From JACMQX01 sp044225675 (GTDB lineage Bacteria; Pseudomonadota; Gammaproteobacteria; Burkholderiales; Burkholderiaceae_C): a stretch of 64,000 bases of DNA. The position numbers and the translations under genes were made by a program. Positions 43,280 to 51,819 of the stretch are shown here, in pieces (the first letter of the stretch is position 1; each line of letters opens with the position of its first letter). The notes beneath the pieces are model-generated. The model was not told where the DNA came from. It saw only the letters and a program-made list of their open reading frames with translations, and made no database searches. The stretch spans positions 33,731 through 97,730 of the forward strand of contig JBGAIH010000019.1 of the NCBI GenBank assembly GCA_044225675.1, given 5' to 3'.

Positions 43280-44503
43280 TCAGATCACGCCTGCGCTGCG
43301 CAGTGCGGCCAGCTCGGCGTCGCCCAGACCCAGAAGGGAACGGAACACCTCGTCGGTGTGCTCGCCCAGCAGGGGCGGCGGGCTGCGGTACTCCACGGGC
43401 GAGGCCGAAAGGCGGATCGGATTGGCCAGCAGCGGCGCCACGCCGCCCAGCGGATGCGGCATGTCCACCCGCAGTTGCCGATGGGCCACCTGCGGGTCCT
43501 CGAACACGTCCTCGATGGTGTTGATCGGACCGCAGGCCACGTCGCGTGCTTCGAGCGCCGCCATCCAGTCGGCCTTGGTGCGGGTCGCAAGGATCGCCGC
43601 AATCTGCGGGATCAGCTCCTTGCGGTTCACCACGCGGCCGGCATTGGCCGCAAACCGCGGATCGCGGGCCAGCGCCTCGCAGCCCGCGACCTCGCAGAAG
43701 CGCTGGAACTGGGCGTCGTTGGCCACGGCCAGGATCATGTGGCCATCGGCCGTCGGAAACACCTCATAGGGCACGATGTGCGGGTGCGCATTGCCCAGCC
43801 GCTGCGGCACCTTGCCCGAGCAGAACCAGGAAATGACCTGCGTCACGTTGACCGCGACCGCCGTGTCGAGCAGGGCCATGTCGATGTACTGGCCCTCGCC
43901 CGTGCGCTCGCGGTGGGCGATGGCCGCCGTCAGCGCGATGCTCGTGTACAGGCCCGTCAAATAGTCCACGATCGGAATGCCCACTTTCTGCGGGCCGCCG
44001 CCCGGCTCGCCGTCGCGCTCGCCGGTGATGCTCATCATCCCGCCCATGCCCTGGAACACGAAGTCGTAACCCGGCCGCTCCGCATAGGGCCCCGTCTGGC
44101 CGAAGCCCGTCACCGAGCAGTAGATCAGTCGCGGGTTGATGGCCTTCAGGTCCTCATAGCCCAGCCCATAGCGCGCGAGGTTGCCGGCCTTGTAGTTCTC
44201 GATCAGCACGTCGCTCTGGCGCACCAGCTCCTTGAGGAGGCGCTGGCCTTCGGGCGTGGCGATGTCGAGCGTGACGGATTTCTTGTTTCTGTTGCCTGCG
44301 AGGAAATAGGCCGACTCGCGCGTGTCCTGGCCCGCGCCGTCCTTCATCCAGGGCGGGCCGAAGCCCCGCGTGTCATCGCCGCAGCCCGGACGCTCGACCT
44401 TGATGACCTCGGCGCCGAGGTCGGCCAGGTTCTGCGCGGCGAGGGGCGCCGCAAGAATGCGCGACATGTCAATCACGCGAAGATGTGAGAAGGGGCCGGC
44501 CAT
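43280..44503 (-). CDS. Class III CoA transferase (CaiB/BaiF family, second copy)
   Basis: 407 residues. L-R-V-I-D-M-S-R-I-L-A-A-P at residue 8, A-E-V-I-K-V-E-R-P near 31, and D147 in P-G-Y-D-F-V-F-Q-G-M-G-G as catalytic aspartate. It is clearly a different subgroup from the copy at 40419 (N-R-N-K-K-S-V-T-L-D versus N-R-G-K-L-S-I-A-A-D), so it likely uses another acid or donor. Convergent with MaoC; upstream lies a GAAA/TTTC-rich operator-like site. Confidence 0.92.
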   Translation of the reverse strand: MAGPFSHLRVIDMSRILAAPLAAQNLADLGAEVIKVERPGCGDDTRGFGPPWMKDGAGQDTRESAYFLAGNRNKKSVTLDIATPEGQRLLKELVRQSDVLIENYKAGNLARYGLGYEDLKAINPRLIYCSVTGFGQTGPYAERPGYDFVFQGMGGMMSITGERDGEPGGGPQKVGIPIVDYLTGLYTSIALTAAIAHRERTGEGQYIDMALLDTAVAVNVTQVISWFCSGKVPQRLGNAHPHIVPYEVFPTADGHMILAVANDAQFQRFCEVAGCEALARDPRFAANAGRVVNRKELIPQIAAILATRTKADWMAALEARDVACGPINTIEDVFEDPQVAHRQLRVDMPHPLGGVAPLLANPIRLSASPVEYRSPPPLLGEHTDEVFRSLLGLGDAELAALRSAGVI

Positions 44504-44529
44504 GAAATCTGCCTCGGAAGCGTTGCGTC

Positions 44530-44553
44530 ATGTTTTCAAAATGACGAAAACAT
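44530..44553. promoter_or_regulatory. Palindromic ATGTTTTC-N8-GAAAACAT operator before the second CoA transferase
   Basis: Perfect 8-bp arms ATGTTTTC (44530-44537) and GAAAACAT (44546-44553) with an 8-bp spacer containing AAATGAC; a further TTTTC follows at 44553-44557. It lies 27 bp before the CoA-transferase start on the minus strand and resembles the site at 40385. Regulator unknown. Confidence 0.6.
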
Positions 44554-44635
44554 TTTCACCATCATAAAACATCTGCCCGCGCTTGCGGCGGCCGCGCGAC
44601 AGGCTGCGCGCCGGCTTCTAGCCAGCATCTCCAAC

Positions 44636-45514
44636 ATGCCCTATCCTTGGGCTCAACAACATATGCCGAAGCGCCCGCAGTCAACAAGGCGCACGGCTCT
44701 GGAGGGAATGTTCTTGCAAGCCAAGCCCGGGCTCTGGGCACGCTGGCAGATGCGATGGCGCATCTGGCGACGCGACCCTTCACTGATGCAATCGATCGCG
44801 CACGCTGCCCTGCAGCGCTGCGGCGTCTGCGACGACTCCGACAGCCTCGTGCGCATCGCCAGGGACCGCGACACCGGCCACCTGGTCGTGATGATCTACC
44901 TGGCCCACTTCGACCATGCGGTCTGGGCCATGTCGCGGCACATCGAGTCCTACCTGGTGCGCCAGTTCAAGGGCCTGTACAACGTGCCGGTGCATTCGGT
45001 CCACCTGGGCGTGATCCGCGCCCGTGCCTTCAAGGAAATGCCGCCGATCAAGAGCGCATCCTCCCTGCGGGCGGTGCTGCGCGAGCGGCGCGCTGCGGGC
45101 ATCCGATCCACGGGCACCACCGGGCGCAAGATCCCGATCAGCCGGCCCGCGCCGCTCGAAGCGGGCGACGGCTTTGCCAAAACCGCGCAGGCCGGGCTCG
45201 ACGACGCACCCCTGTCTTCTGCGAGCGCCGCTGCGGCCGCGCCTTCGGCCCCCGGCGCACTCGCCTGGCCCTCCAGCCGCTCGCGCCAGGTGGCGGATTG
45301 GGAGGAGTACCTTTCGGTGCCCGGCTATGAGGTGTCGGAAGTGAACTTCGAGGAATTCCTCAGCTCGCTGCCGCCCGACAGCGGCCTGCCGGCCGGCGTG
45401 AGCGAATCGCGGCCACTGCCTGCCGCCCCGCCTGCGGCCGCAGGCCGGCCGCTGCCTGCGCCGGGGACGCCGTTCGTGGCGGAGGCGGATTTGATGCGGA
45501 ACAAGGGGCCTTGA
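44636..45514 (+). CDS. Hypothetical protein with Pro/Ala-rich C-terminus
   Basis: 292 residues; no family recognised. The N-terminal ~150 residues are mixed alpha/beta (L-V-R-I-A-R-D-R-D-T-G-H-L-V-V-M-I-Y-L-A-H-F-D-H-A-V-W) with a C-G-V-C pair near residue 60; the rest is low-complexity Pro/Ala/Ser with an acidic W-E-E-Y-L-S-V-P-G-Y-E patch. No signal peptide. Starts at 44636, 44663 or 44708 are all possible. It is the last chromosomal-type gene before the insertion sequences; the 133 bp after it carry no feature I can support. Confidence 0.5.
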   Translation: MPYPWAQQHMPKRPQSTRRTALEGMFLQAKPGLWARWQMRWRIWRRDPSLMQSIAHAALQRCGVCDDSDSLVRIARDRDTGHLVVMIYLAHFDHAVWAMSRHIESYLVRQFKGLYNVPVHSVHLGVIRARAFKEMPPIKSASSLRAVLRERRAAGIRSTGTTGRKIPISRPAPLEAGDGFAKTAQAGLDDAPLSSASAAAAAPSAPGALAWPSSRSRQVADWEEYLSVPGYEVSEVNFEEFLSSLPPDSGLPAGVSESRPLPAAPPAAAGRPLPAPGTPFVAEADLMRNKGP

Positions 45515-45647
45515 GCTGATGTTCGATTTTCGCGCTCCGTTTCTGCGTGCCGGAGCTTGAGTCAGGCATCACAGTCGATAGCGCCGTAGTGGATTCGTCA
45601 ATGAATTTGTAGGAAATGCGCAGCACCATGAACGGGCGTATTTCCAA

Positions 45648-46593
45648 CTAGTTGTGAAGAGTCAAGAGGTTGTTTCGTGATCGAAGGAGTCTGGACATGG
45701 GAGAGGCGCCGCCAATGCCCTGGTGAGGGCGATGCCAGTTGTAGTGGTGATTCCAGTAGTCCAGTGCAGTAGTTCGTTCAGCGGAGTTCCTGGTAAGTGA
45801 AGCCATAGGCCCACTCGCGCAAAGCCGACTGGATGAATCGTTCAGCCTTGCCGTTGGTTTGAGGCCGGTACGGGCGGGTGAATCCGGTGGCGGATGCCCA
45901 GCTCCTGGCAGGCCAGCGCGAAGTCCCGCGATCTGAAGGCCGAGCCGTTGTCGGTGAGCAGGCGCTGAATGCTGACCCCCAAGCTGGCGTAGTAGGCGTG
46001 CGCATTTGCGCAGGAACTGCACCGCGTTGGGTGTTTTTCTCGTCAGGGTGGATGTCGGTGAAGGCGATGCGGGCGTGGTCATCAATGGCCACGAACAGCA
46101 TCTCCCAGCCCGCGCCCTCGACGCTGTCGCGGCGGTTGCCCGTCACGCGGTGGCTTGGCCGCACGATGCGCCCCAGCTTCTTGGTGTCGATGTGCAGCAT
46201 GTCTCCTGGGGCGGCGTGCTCGTAGCGCACCACAGGCTCGGCCGGCTGCAGGTCTGCCAGGCGGGACAGCCCTGCACGCGCCAGAACTCTTCCAACGGTG
46301 CTCCTGGACGGACCCAGCGCTGCGGCATGCGAGGCCTGTGTGAGGCGCTTGTGTGGCGCAGCTCGACCACGGCCAGCGCCTTGGCCGGCTCGATGCGACG
46401 CGGCGAGCGGGCGCGACGGGCATCAGTCGGACCCACCTCGCCCAAGGCCAGGTACCGGCCCAGCCACTTTCGGGCAGTCGGTGCGCTGACGCCGTGCGCC
46501 TGCGCGGCGGCAGGCGCTCAATCGTGTCGTGATGTCTTGAACCATTTCGATTCGACGCGCAAGCGTAAGTCGGGCATTCTTATGGATGTTCAT
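45648..46593 (-). pseudogene. Frameshifted IS481-family transposase
   Basis: The reading starts M-N-I-H-K-N-A-R-L-T at 46593 and its pieces follow in order but in changing frames: a helix-turn-helix/linker part (P-A-K-A-L-A-V-V-E-L-R), the DDE core start (R-Y-E-H-A-A-P-G-D-M-L-H-I-D-T-K-K-L-G, then V-A-I-D-D-H-A-R), R-P-Y-R-P-Q-T-N-G-K-A-E-R-F, and the end A-L-D-Y-W-N-H-H-Y-N-W-H-R-P-H. At least four frameshifts make it non-functional. Its stop codon TAG is supplied by the CTAG target duplication just outside the element. Confidence 0.9.
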
Positions 46594-46689
46594 CTGGTTG
46601 GAGTTCCTTGAGAGTTCTGGGGGTGTGGTAATTCCCAGTCTCTCAAACTCAATTCAGATGAACACAAACAACCTATTGGACCTTCACAA
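45652..46689 (-). mobile_element. IS481-family insertion sequence (decayed), 1038 bp
   Basis: Ends are TTGTGAAG... at 45652 and its complement ...CTTCACAA at 46689; over 24 bp the two ends match at 20 positions. CTAG at 45648-45651 and 46690-46693 forms a 4-bp target duplication. The transposase inside is frameshifted. Its right-hand CTAG was later used as target by the IS5-type element. Confidence 0.85.
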
Positions 46690-46693
46690 CTAG

Positions 46694-47845
46694 GGAAGGT
46701 CTGAACAACTCGCAAACGATGTCGATCTGATCGTCCGAGCGCTGCGAGGATTGAAGGAATGCCCGGTCTGGAGCGTCTTCGAATGAGATTTCGAGGTCGT
46801 TCCGGGCCCTCAGGCCATCTTCGGACGGACCACTCCCATCAACTGCCTTCGCGCCATCCACAGGTTCGACAGCGCGAACAGCGTGAGCACATGGGCGGTG
46901 TTCTTCTGCAGCCCGCGGAAGCGCACCTTCACCAATCCGAACTGGCGCTTGATCACGCGAAACGGATGCTCCACCTTCGCGCGGATGCTGGCCTTGGCGT
47001 ACTCGCGTTGCTGCAGCCGCGCCTTCGCCTTGCCCTCGGGCAACTTGGCAATATCACTCGGGCGTGCGGCGATGTGCCACTTCACTTCGCGATCGACACG
47101 GCTTTGCGCGCCGCGGTAGCCCGAGTCGGCCCAAACCTGTTTCTCCTTGCCGTGCAGCAGATCGGCGACTTGCTCAACATCGGCCTCGTTGGCAGCCGTG
47201 GTCGTGACCGTGTGCACCAAGCCACTGTCGGCGTCCACGCCGATGTGCGCCTTCATCCCGAAGTGCCACTGGTTGCCCTTCTTGGTCTGATGCATCTCGG
47301 GGTCTCGCTCGCCTTGCTCGTTCTTCGTCGAGCTGGGCGCCGCGATGATCGTCGCATCGACGATGCTGCCTCGCTTGAGCAGCAGACCTTTGCGAGCCAG
47401 CAGCGCGTTGACTTGCTTAAAGATGTCCTCGGCCAGGTCCGACTCCTCCAGCATGTGGCGGAAGTTCAGGATCGTCGTCTCGTCCGGGATCGGCTCGCTC
47501 AGGTTCAGCCCCGCGAAGTTGCGCAGCGACGCGATCTCGTACAGTGCTTCTTCCATCGCCGGATCGCTCAGCGCAAACCAGTTCTGCATCAAGTGCACGC
47601 GCAGCATCGCTTCCAGCGGGTAGGGCCGACGCCCGCGGCCGGCTACCGGGTAGTGCGGCTCGATGACCTTCAGCAGCGCCTTCCACGGCACCACCTGCTC
47701 CATCTCTTCCAGGAAGACCTCGCGCCGCGTCTTCTTGCGCTTGCCCGCGTACTCTGCGTCCGAGAAGCTGATCTGGCTCATCGCTGCAATTCCTTTGCAG
47801 GTTCAACGCATCAGGGCGTGATCGGTGGACTTGTTCAGACCATCC
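46694..47845 (-). mobile_element. IS5-family insertion sequence (intact), 1152 bp
   Basis: Terminal inverted repeats GGAAGGTCTGAACAA (46694) and GGATGGTCTGAACAA (complement, ending 47845) match in 14 of 15 bases. CTAG flanks both sides (46690-46693, 47846-47849), the YTAR target of the IS5 group. It contains one full-length transposase. On its right side the element abuts the stop codon of the HEPN-motif gene. Confidence 0.92.
46810..47781 (-). CDS. IS5-family transposase
   Basis: 323 residues, uninterrupted. The N-terminal D-x-A-E-Y-A-G-K-R-K-K-T-R-R-E-V-F domain precedes the DDE catalytic core: Asp in S-I-V-D-A-T-I near residue 140, Asp in W-A-D-S-G-Y-R-G near 195, and Glu in K-V-E-H-P-F-R-V-I-K-R-Q-F-G near 262. 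It cuts and joins the IS ends. AAGGAA about ten bases before ATG 47781 is the ribosome site. Complete ends and frame suggest it can still move. Confidence 0.95.
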   Translation of the reverse strand: MSQISFSDAEYAGKRKKTRREVFLEEMEQVVPWKALLKVIEPHYPVAGRGRRPYPLEAMLRVHLMQNWFALSDPAMEEALYEIASLRNFAGLNLSEPIPDETTILNFRHMLEESDLAEDIFKQVNALLARKGLLLKRGSIVDATIIAAPSSTKNEQGERDPEMHQTKKGNQWHFGMKAHIGVDADSGLVHTVTTTAANEADVEQVADLLHGKEKQVWADSGYRGAQSRVDREVKWHIAARPSDIAKLPEGKAKARLQQREYAKASIRAKVEHPFRVIKRQFGLVKVRFRGLQKNTAHVLTLFALSNLWMARRQLMGVVRPKMA

Positions 47846-47849
47846 CTAG

Positions 47850-48533
47850 TCATTCAGGACAAGGATAAAGCTGGTTCAAGATCTCAGCGACCAATTCCAA
47901 AGTACCAAGAACTTGGCTCGTCAACATCGGACTTCCATGAGCCAATTCGTTACGAATGCGCGGCAGGCTCTGGCGCAATACGGCAACCAGGTCCCATCTC
48001 AAATCTTGCGGCAAGACCTGGACCGGTTCGGCGTCATTTATTTCAACGGCGTCCAGCCCCCGTTCGATCATGCATTCGATGGCTTCCTGAAGTCGCCTCT
48101 CACGGGCGCAATCCTCGCCGGCTTTACGCCAACGTCTGAACCCCTCATTGCGAACCAGACCCTGGTCAATAGCGTAGCTCAACATCCCTGCCAACATCGG
48201 CTGCTTCTGATTGGCCCGTTGATAGGGCTCAGGCAAGCGCGCGGGTAAACGCTCGCGAAGCCCGAACTCTAGCGTTATCACGGCTTGAGCGGCAGCGACC
48301 ATGTAGAACCGATACACATGCCAAGCGTATAGGTACAGGTTCCGGGCGGTCTCGAACTGAATGGCAATCACGTCAGGGACAGCAGGGCTGAGTTGCACTT
48401 TGGCGATGTCCGCATGATGCGCGGCCAGAGACAGCGCTATCTGGTCGGCAAACATGCCAGTTCTTGGGTCAGGTGCCATCGCAGTAGCAGGGTCACGCAG
48501 AGTCTCGGCCGGGTTCAGGTGCGGTGGCGTCAT
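47850..48533 (-). CDS. HEPN-motif protein, last gene of the defence operon
   Basis: 227 residues, all-helical by composition. R194-N-E-L-A-H199 in L-P-R-I-R-N-E-L-A-H-G-S fits the R-x4-6-H motif of HEPN ribonucleases, with the preceding helix I-T-L-E-F-G-L-R-E-R-L (E89) in the position of the conserved acidic residue. HEPN proteins in defence operons commonly cut RNA and arrest the infected cell. Its ATG overlaps the mcrC stop (ATGA), so they are translationally coupled. The stop TGA is immediately followed by the CTAG where the insertion sequences landed, leaving the gene complete. Nuclease activity is inference. Confidence 0.62.
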   Translation of the reverse strand: MTPPHLNPAETLRDPATAMAPDPRTGMFADQIALSLAAHHADIAKVQLSPAVPDVIAIQFETARNLYLYAWHVYRFYMVAAAQAVITLEFGLRERLPARLPEPYQRANQKQPMLAGMLSYAIDQGLVRNEGFRRWRKAGEDCARERRLQEAIECMIERGLDAVEINDAEPVQVLPQDLRWDLVAVLRQSLPRIRNELAHGSPMLTSQVLGTLELVAEILNQLYPCPE

Positions 48534-49885
48534 GCGGCCTCCGCCTGGTCGAAGTCTGCGGTCTCATGTTCGCGCCCAGACTGCAGGGGCGACCACAAGG
48601 GCACCAGCTTCACCTTGATCGTGATATCGCTGGCCTGGCCTGCGGCCTGGAGCTGGAACACCGGGGGGACTGAGAAGCTTTCGGTGGCGGACGGCCGAGG
48701 GTGCGCCAGTTCGAGCGACGTGCAGCCGTAGCGCAGAGCGTAAGCCAAGAGTTGATACACGTCGGCCGCATCGACACCGAAGTTCGCCGCGCGAGGGTTC
48801 AACCGCTTCCACTTCGCATCGACGACGCGGTCGATGCCCGCAGCGGCACCGTCTGGACCGACGTGCCAAACCGTGATGTCAGGCTTCAGCACGAACGCAT
48901 CGGCTTGGCTGTGCATTGCCAGCGGCAGCGGCGGCCCCTGCCTGTGCACGATGCGGTCCGTCCCGGCCCCAGCTTCCTCCAGATTGGCGACATGGGCCTC
49001 GAACAGCTTGTTCATATCGAACAGCAAGCCTGGCGCTTGCGACGCGCCAGCGCTCATGGCCGGGCTGGCCATGGCCAGCAGCCATTCGCACCAAGTGAGC
49101 AACGGGCCGTAGCGGTGCGTCGACCGGTCGCGCGGCAAGCGCGCCACGTCGGCCGCCGACATCTTGACGGCAGACACGCTGGCGTACCGGGCGCGGGTCT
49201 CGAACCACATCCGCTGTGTGCTGGCTGTGCTTGCCCACGGCCCGCACGCTTCCAGCGTGGCGCGGACGGCGCGGTTGTAGGCGTTGTCAGCCGTGAATTC
49301 GTCGTGCTCGCAGTGCAGGAGGTGCGGTCGCGCAAGGTTGCGCCGGATGTGTTCGTGGGCCCGGAATCTCCCCTTGATGACAGAAAGGTCGTCGGTGTGC
49401 GCGACATAGCGGCTCAACAGGCCACGCCGGGCCTGATCGAGCGCACATTGCAGGAAGGACTGTATGAAGATGTCCAGAAGCGGCGCACGCACGGATTGCT
49501 GCGGTACGGAGCCGATCTTGGTGACAGCGACCTGCCGCGCGCTGTGCAGCATGGACAAAAGGGCTCTGCGCGACCTTTCCAGTTCGTCGGGTGTGCGGGC
49601 GTCCGCCATGCCCACTTTGGGCAGCACTTCCACCACGCAAGTCGGCAAACGAACGATCCCACAGTATTGCGAGAGCTTGATGCCACTCGTCAGCCGCTCG
49701 CAGAAGCCTCGGCGCAGCTCGTTGAGTCGCAGCAGCGCCTGAGCCTCGACTTCTGAAAGGCGCGGGAAAGCGTCAGCCGCCACGCCCAGCTCATCGTCAC
49801 CCGCGATGACGGGGATGACCTCGTGCTCCAGAACGGCGATGGTGCGCATACCACCCATCGCATCAGCCCGCGTTTCGTAGGGCAT
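48530..49885 (-). CDS. mcrC: McrC-family restriction nuclease subunit
   Basis: 451 residues. The N-terminal domain (R-T-I-A-V-L-E-H-E-V-I-P-V) and L-P-K-V-G region lead to a PD-(D/E)xK-type nuclease site: D-I-T-V-W and, about 20 residues later, V-V-D-A-K-W-K, in the C-terminal third. McrC docks on the McrB ring and cuts DNA, classically at modified cytosines. ATG 49885 has AAGG upstream and overlaps mcrB by 23 nt; ATGs at 49858 and 49849 are alternatives. The protein is longer than E. coli McrC (348 aa). Confidence 0.9.
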   Translation of the reverse strand: MPYETRADAMGGMRTIAVLEHEVIPVIAGDDELGVAADAFPRLSEVEAQALLRLNELRRGFCERLTSGIKLSQYCGIVRLPTCVVEVLPKVGMADARTPDELERSRRALLSMLHSARQVAVTKIGSVPQQSVRAPLLDIFIQSFLQCALDQARRGLLSRYVAHTDDLSVIKGRFRAHEHIRRNLARPHLLHCEHDEFTADNAYNRAVRATLEACGPWASTASTQRMWFETRARYASVSAVKMSAADVARLPRDRSTHRYGPLLTWCEWLLAMASPAMSAGASQAPGLLFDMNKLFEAHVANLEEAGAGTDRIVHRQGPPLPLAMHSQADAFVLKPDITVWHVGPDGAAAGIDRVVDAKWKRLNPRAANFGVDAADVYQLLAYALRYGCTSLELAHPRPSATESFSVPPVFQLQAAGQASDITIKVKLVPLWSPLQSGREHETADFDQAEAA

Positions 49886-51797
49886 CGGCACCTTCTGCCG
49901 GGGTATCGCCGGCAGACGCGGGCAATGACGCAACGACCGGCGCCGCCCCATACAGGCCCATGATGTGGGCTTCGGTCCACGTGCCTGGGTCGCCCACAGA
50001 AAAGGTTGGCCGCGCTTCGGTGCCCACAGCCTGCTTGGCGCCGGGGAAAAGTGCCGACGGCGAAAGCGACCTGGACTTGAAAAACGCGCTGTCCTTGCCG
50101 CTGCCGGCCAAGACGAGGCGCACCTTTTCCATATCCTCGAAGAAGTATTCCTGGAGCAAAGGGATCACGCGCTGTGCCAGAACCTGTTGCAACTCGGCCA
50201 GCGACGTGATGCCCATGAAGACTGCGTGCCCGATGGCGTGGTCGCGGTCCAGCAGAAACTCAAGCCGGTCATTCAGCCGCTGGAGCAAAGCGGGCAGGTC
50301 AATGGCCCCCACCATGGCGGGCTCGATGCGCTTTGGCTCCGGTGGACACTCCTGGAAGCGGAAGCGGCGCCGCAGTGCGATGTCCATCATGGCGATGGAT
50401 CGGTCGGCCGTGTTCATCGTGGCCACGATGTTCAGGTTGTCGGGCACGCCGAAGCGCTCGGAAAGACCCGGCAGCGTGACCCAGGCGCCCGCCTCGTTGA
50501 CCTTGCTGCCGGCAATCACGCGCTTGCTGGGTTCGATCAGCGTGATCAGTTCGCCGAAGACCTTGGCGACGTTGGCACGGTTGATCTCGTCGATGAAGAG
50601 GGTGAACTGCTGCGTCGGATTCGCATGGGCCTTCTCGCAGAGCGTCAGGAACGGGCCCTTCTGAAAGATGACGGCCACCCCGGAACCATCTTTGGCGGCC
50701 ACCGGCCGCAAGCCACCGATGAAGTCCTCGTATGCGTAGCTGGGGTGGAAGGCTACGAACGCAAAGTCCTCGCCCTTGTCGAAGGCCTCCTTCATGCGCG
50801 CCTGCATCTCATAGGTCTTGCCCGTGCCAGGCGGCCCATACAGGATCAGGTTGCCTGCCAAGCGCAGCGTTGGTCTGGCATTGGTTGCGGCTTCAACGTC
50901 ATACTCCGGGTCTGGCTCGTGCGCGGACAGCGGGGCAGGATCGGTCGTCTCGTCGGGGCTGCCGGCAACCTTGTCTGCGACCTTGCCCGGATGGACATCT
51001 TGTTGCTTGATGAGCGTGCCGACCGGCAGTTCGTAGTAATCCACCGAACCGGGGTGCTCCACCTCCAGGCGCTTGCGCAGGTCCTGTAGGGCGGCGTCCA
51101 TAGCCGGGCGGCTTTCACCCAGGGCAGGAGTCCAAATTTTGTGCGCCCGTGCCACCTGGTACTTGTTGCCCTGGCTGAAGATGCGCTCAAAGGCATCAGG
51201 GAACAGCACATGGCACAGCGTGTGATATAGCTGCCGCCCTTTGCCGGAGGGGATGTTGTCTAGCCACGCAGCGAATGCCTCAGCGTCGTTCAACAAGGCC
51301 TCGCGTTCGCCGCGAGGCTTGGCCACGAAGGCGGCGAACGCCTCCACGGCGAACACGATCTCCATCCACAGGTACTGGTTGTACCCAGGACCGGCGCTGC
51401 CCAGGCCGGACAACACGGGCGCCGCCAGGAACGGGGACGCCGTAGGGAACGGCGCGGCCGGCTTCATGTTCCAGATGCGTTCCAGCGTTTTCGCCTTTGT
51501 CGGCGCACGCAAGTTGGTGGGGCCAAGCTGCACGATCCAGAACACCTCGGTCATCAGCGCCACGTCCAGCGCTTGGCACGTGGCCAGCTGGCTGGCCAGC
51601 TTGTCGTAAAAGCCGCCGTCGCCCACGTCGGGCTGCTTGACGTAGTTGTCGATCAGTGCCTGGAAGTGCGCGGTCGTCCACAGCGTCTGGCCCTGCAGGA
51701 ACAGAGACTCCTGGTTCAGCAGGCAGCGCTGCTTGAACTTGTCTGCTGCGTCGAAGACCTGCGGGGCGTTGGGAAAGTGCGGGTTGAATCTGCTCAT
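49863..51797 (-). CDS. mcrB: McrB-family AAA+ GTPase/ATPase of a modification-dependent restriction system
   Basis: 644 residues. Walker A G-P-P-G-T-G-K-T at 321-328, Walker B F-T-L-F-I-D-E-I-N-R at 398-407 and the McrB signature M-N-T-A-D-R-S at 461-467 identify the motor domain. The first ~300 residues would be the target-recognition part but match no domain I know, so target specificity (modified base or other) is open. The last ~100 residues after the AAA core are variable. It starts 22 bp after the OLD-family gene and overlaps mcrC. Confidence 0.92.
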   Translation of the reverse strand: MSRFNPHFPNAPQVFDAADKFKQRCLLNQESLFLQGQTLWTTAHFQALIDNYVKQPDVGDGGFYDKLASQLATCQALDVALMTEVFWIVQLGPTNLRAPTKAKTLERIWNMKPAAPFPTASPFLAAPVLSGLGSAGPGYNQYLWMEIVFAVEAFAAFVAKPRGEREALLNDAEAFAAWLDNIPSGKGRQLYHTLCHVLFPDAFERIFSQGNKYQVARAHKIWTPALGESRPAMDAALQDLRKRLEVEHPGSVDYYELPVGTLIKQQDVHPGKVADKVAGSPDETTDPAPLSAHEPDPEYDVEAATNARPTLRLAGNLILYGPPGTGKTYEMQARMKEAFDKGEDFAFVAFHPSYAYEDFIGGLRPVAAKDGSGVAVIFQKGPFLTLCEKAHANPTQQFTLFIDEINRANVAKVFGELITLIEPSKRVIAGSKVNEAGAWVTLPGLSERFGVPDNLNIVATMNTADRSIAMMDIALRRRFRFQECPPEPKRIEPAMVGAIDLPALLQRLNDRLEFLLDRDHAIGHAVFMGITSLAELQQVLAQRVIPLLQEYFFEDMEKVRLVLAGSGKDSAFFKSRSLSPSALFPGAKQAVGTEARPTFSVGDPGTWTEAHIMGLYGAAPVVASLPASAGDTPAEGADALRNAG

Positions 51798-51819
51798 GTT
51801 GGTTTCGTGCGCGAAAAGT

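Noticed and set aside
45360..45647. 95-aa minus-strand ORF left of the IS481-type element
   Set aside because: Its C-terminal part is antisense to the gene at 44636 and the rest matches nothing; it may be leftover DNA, but I cannot support a gene.
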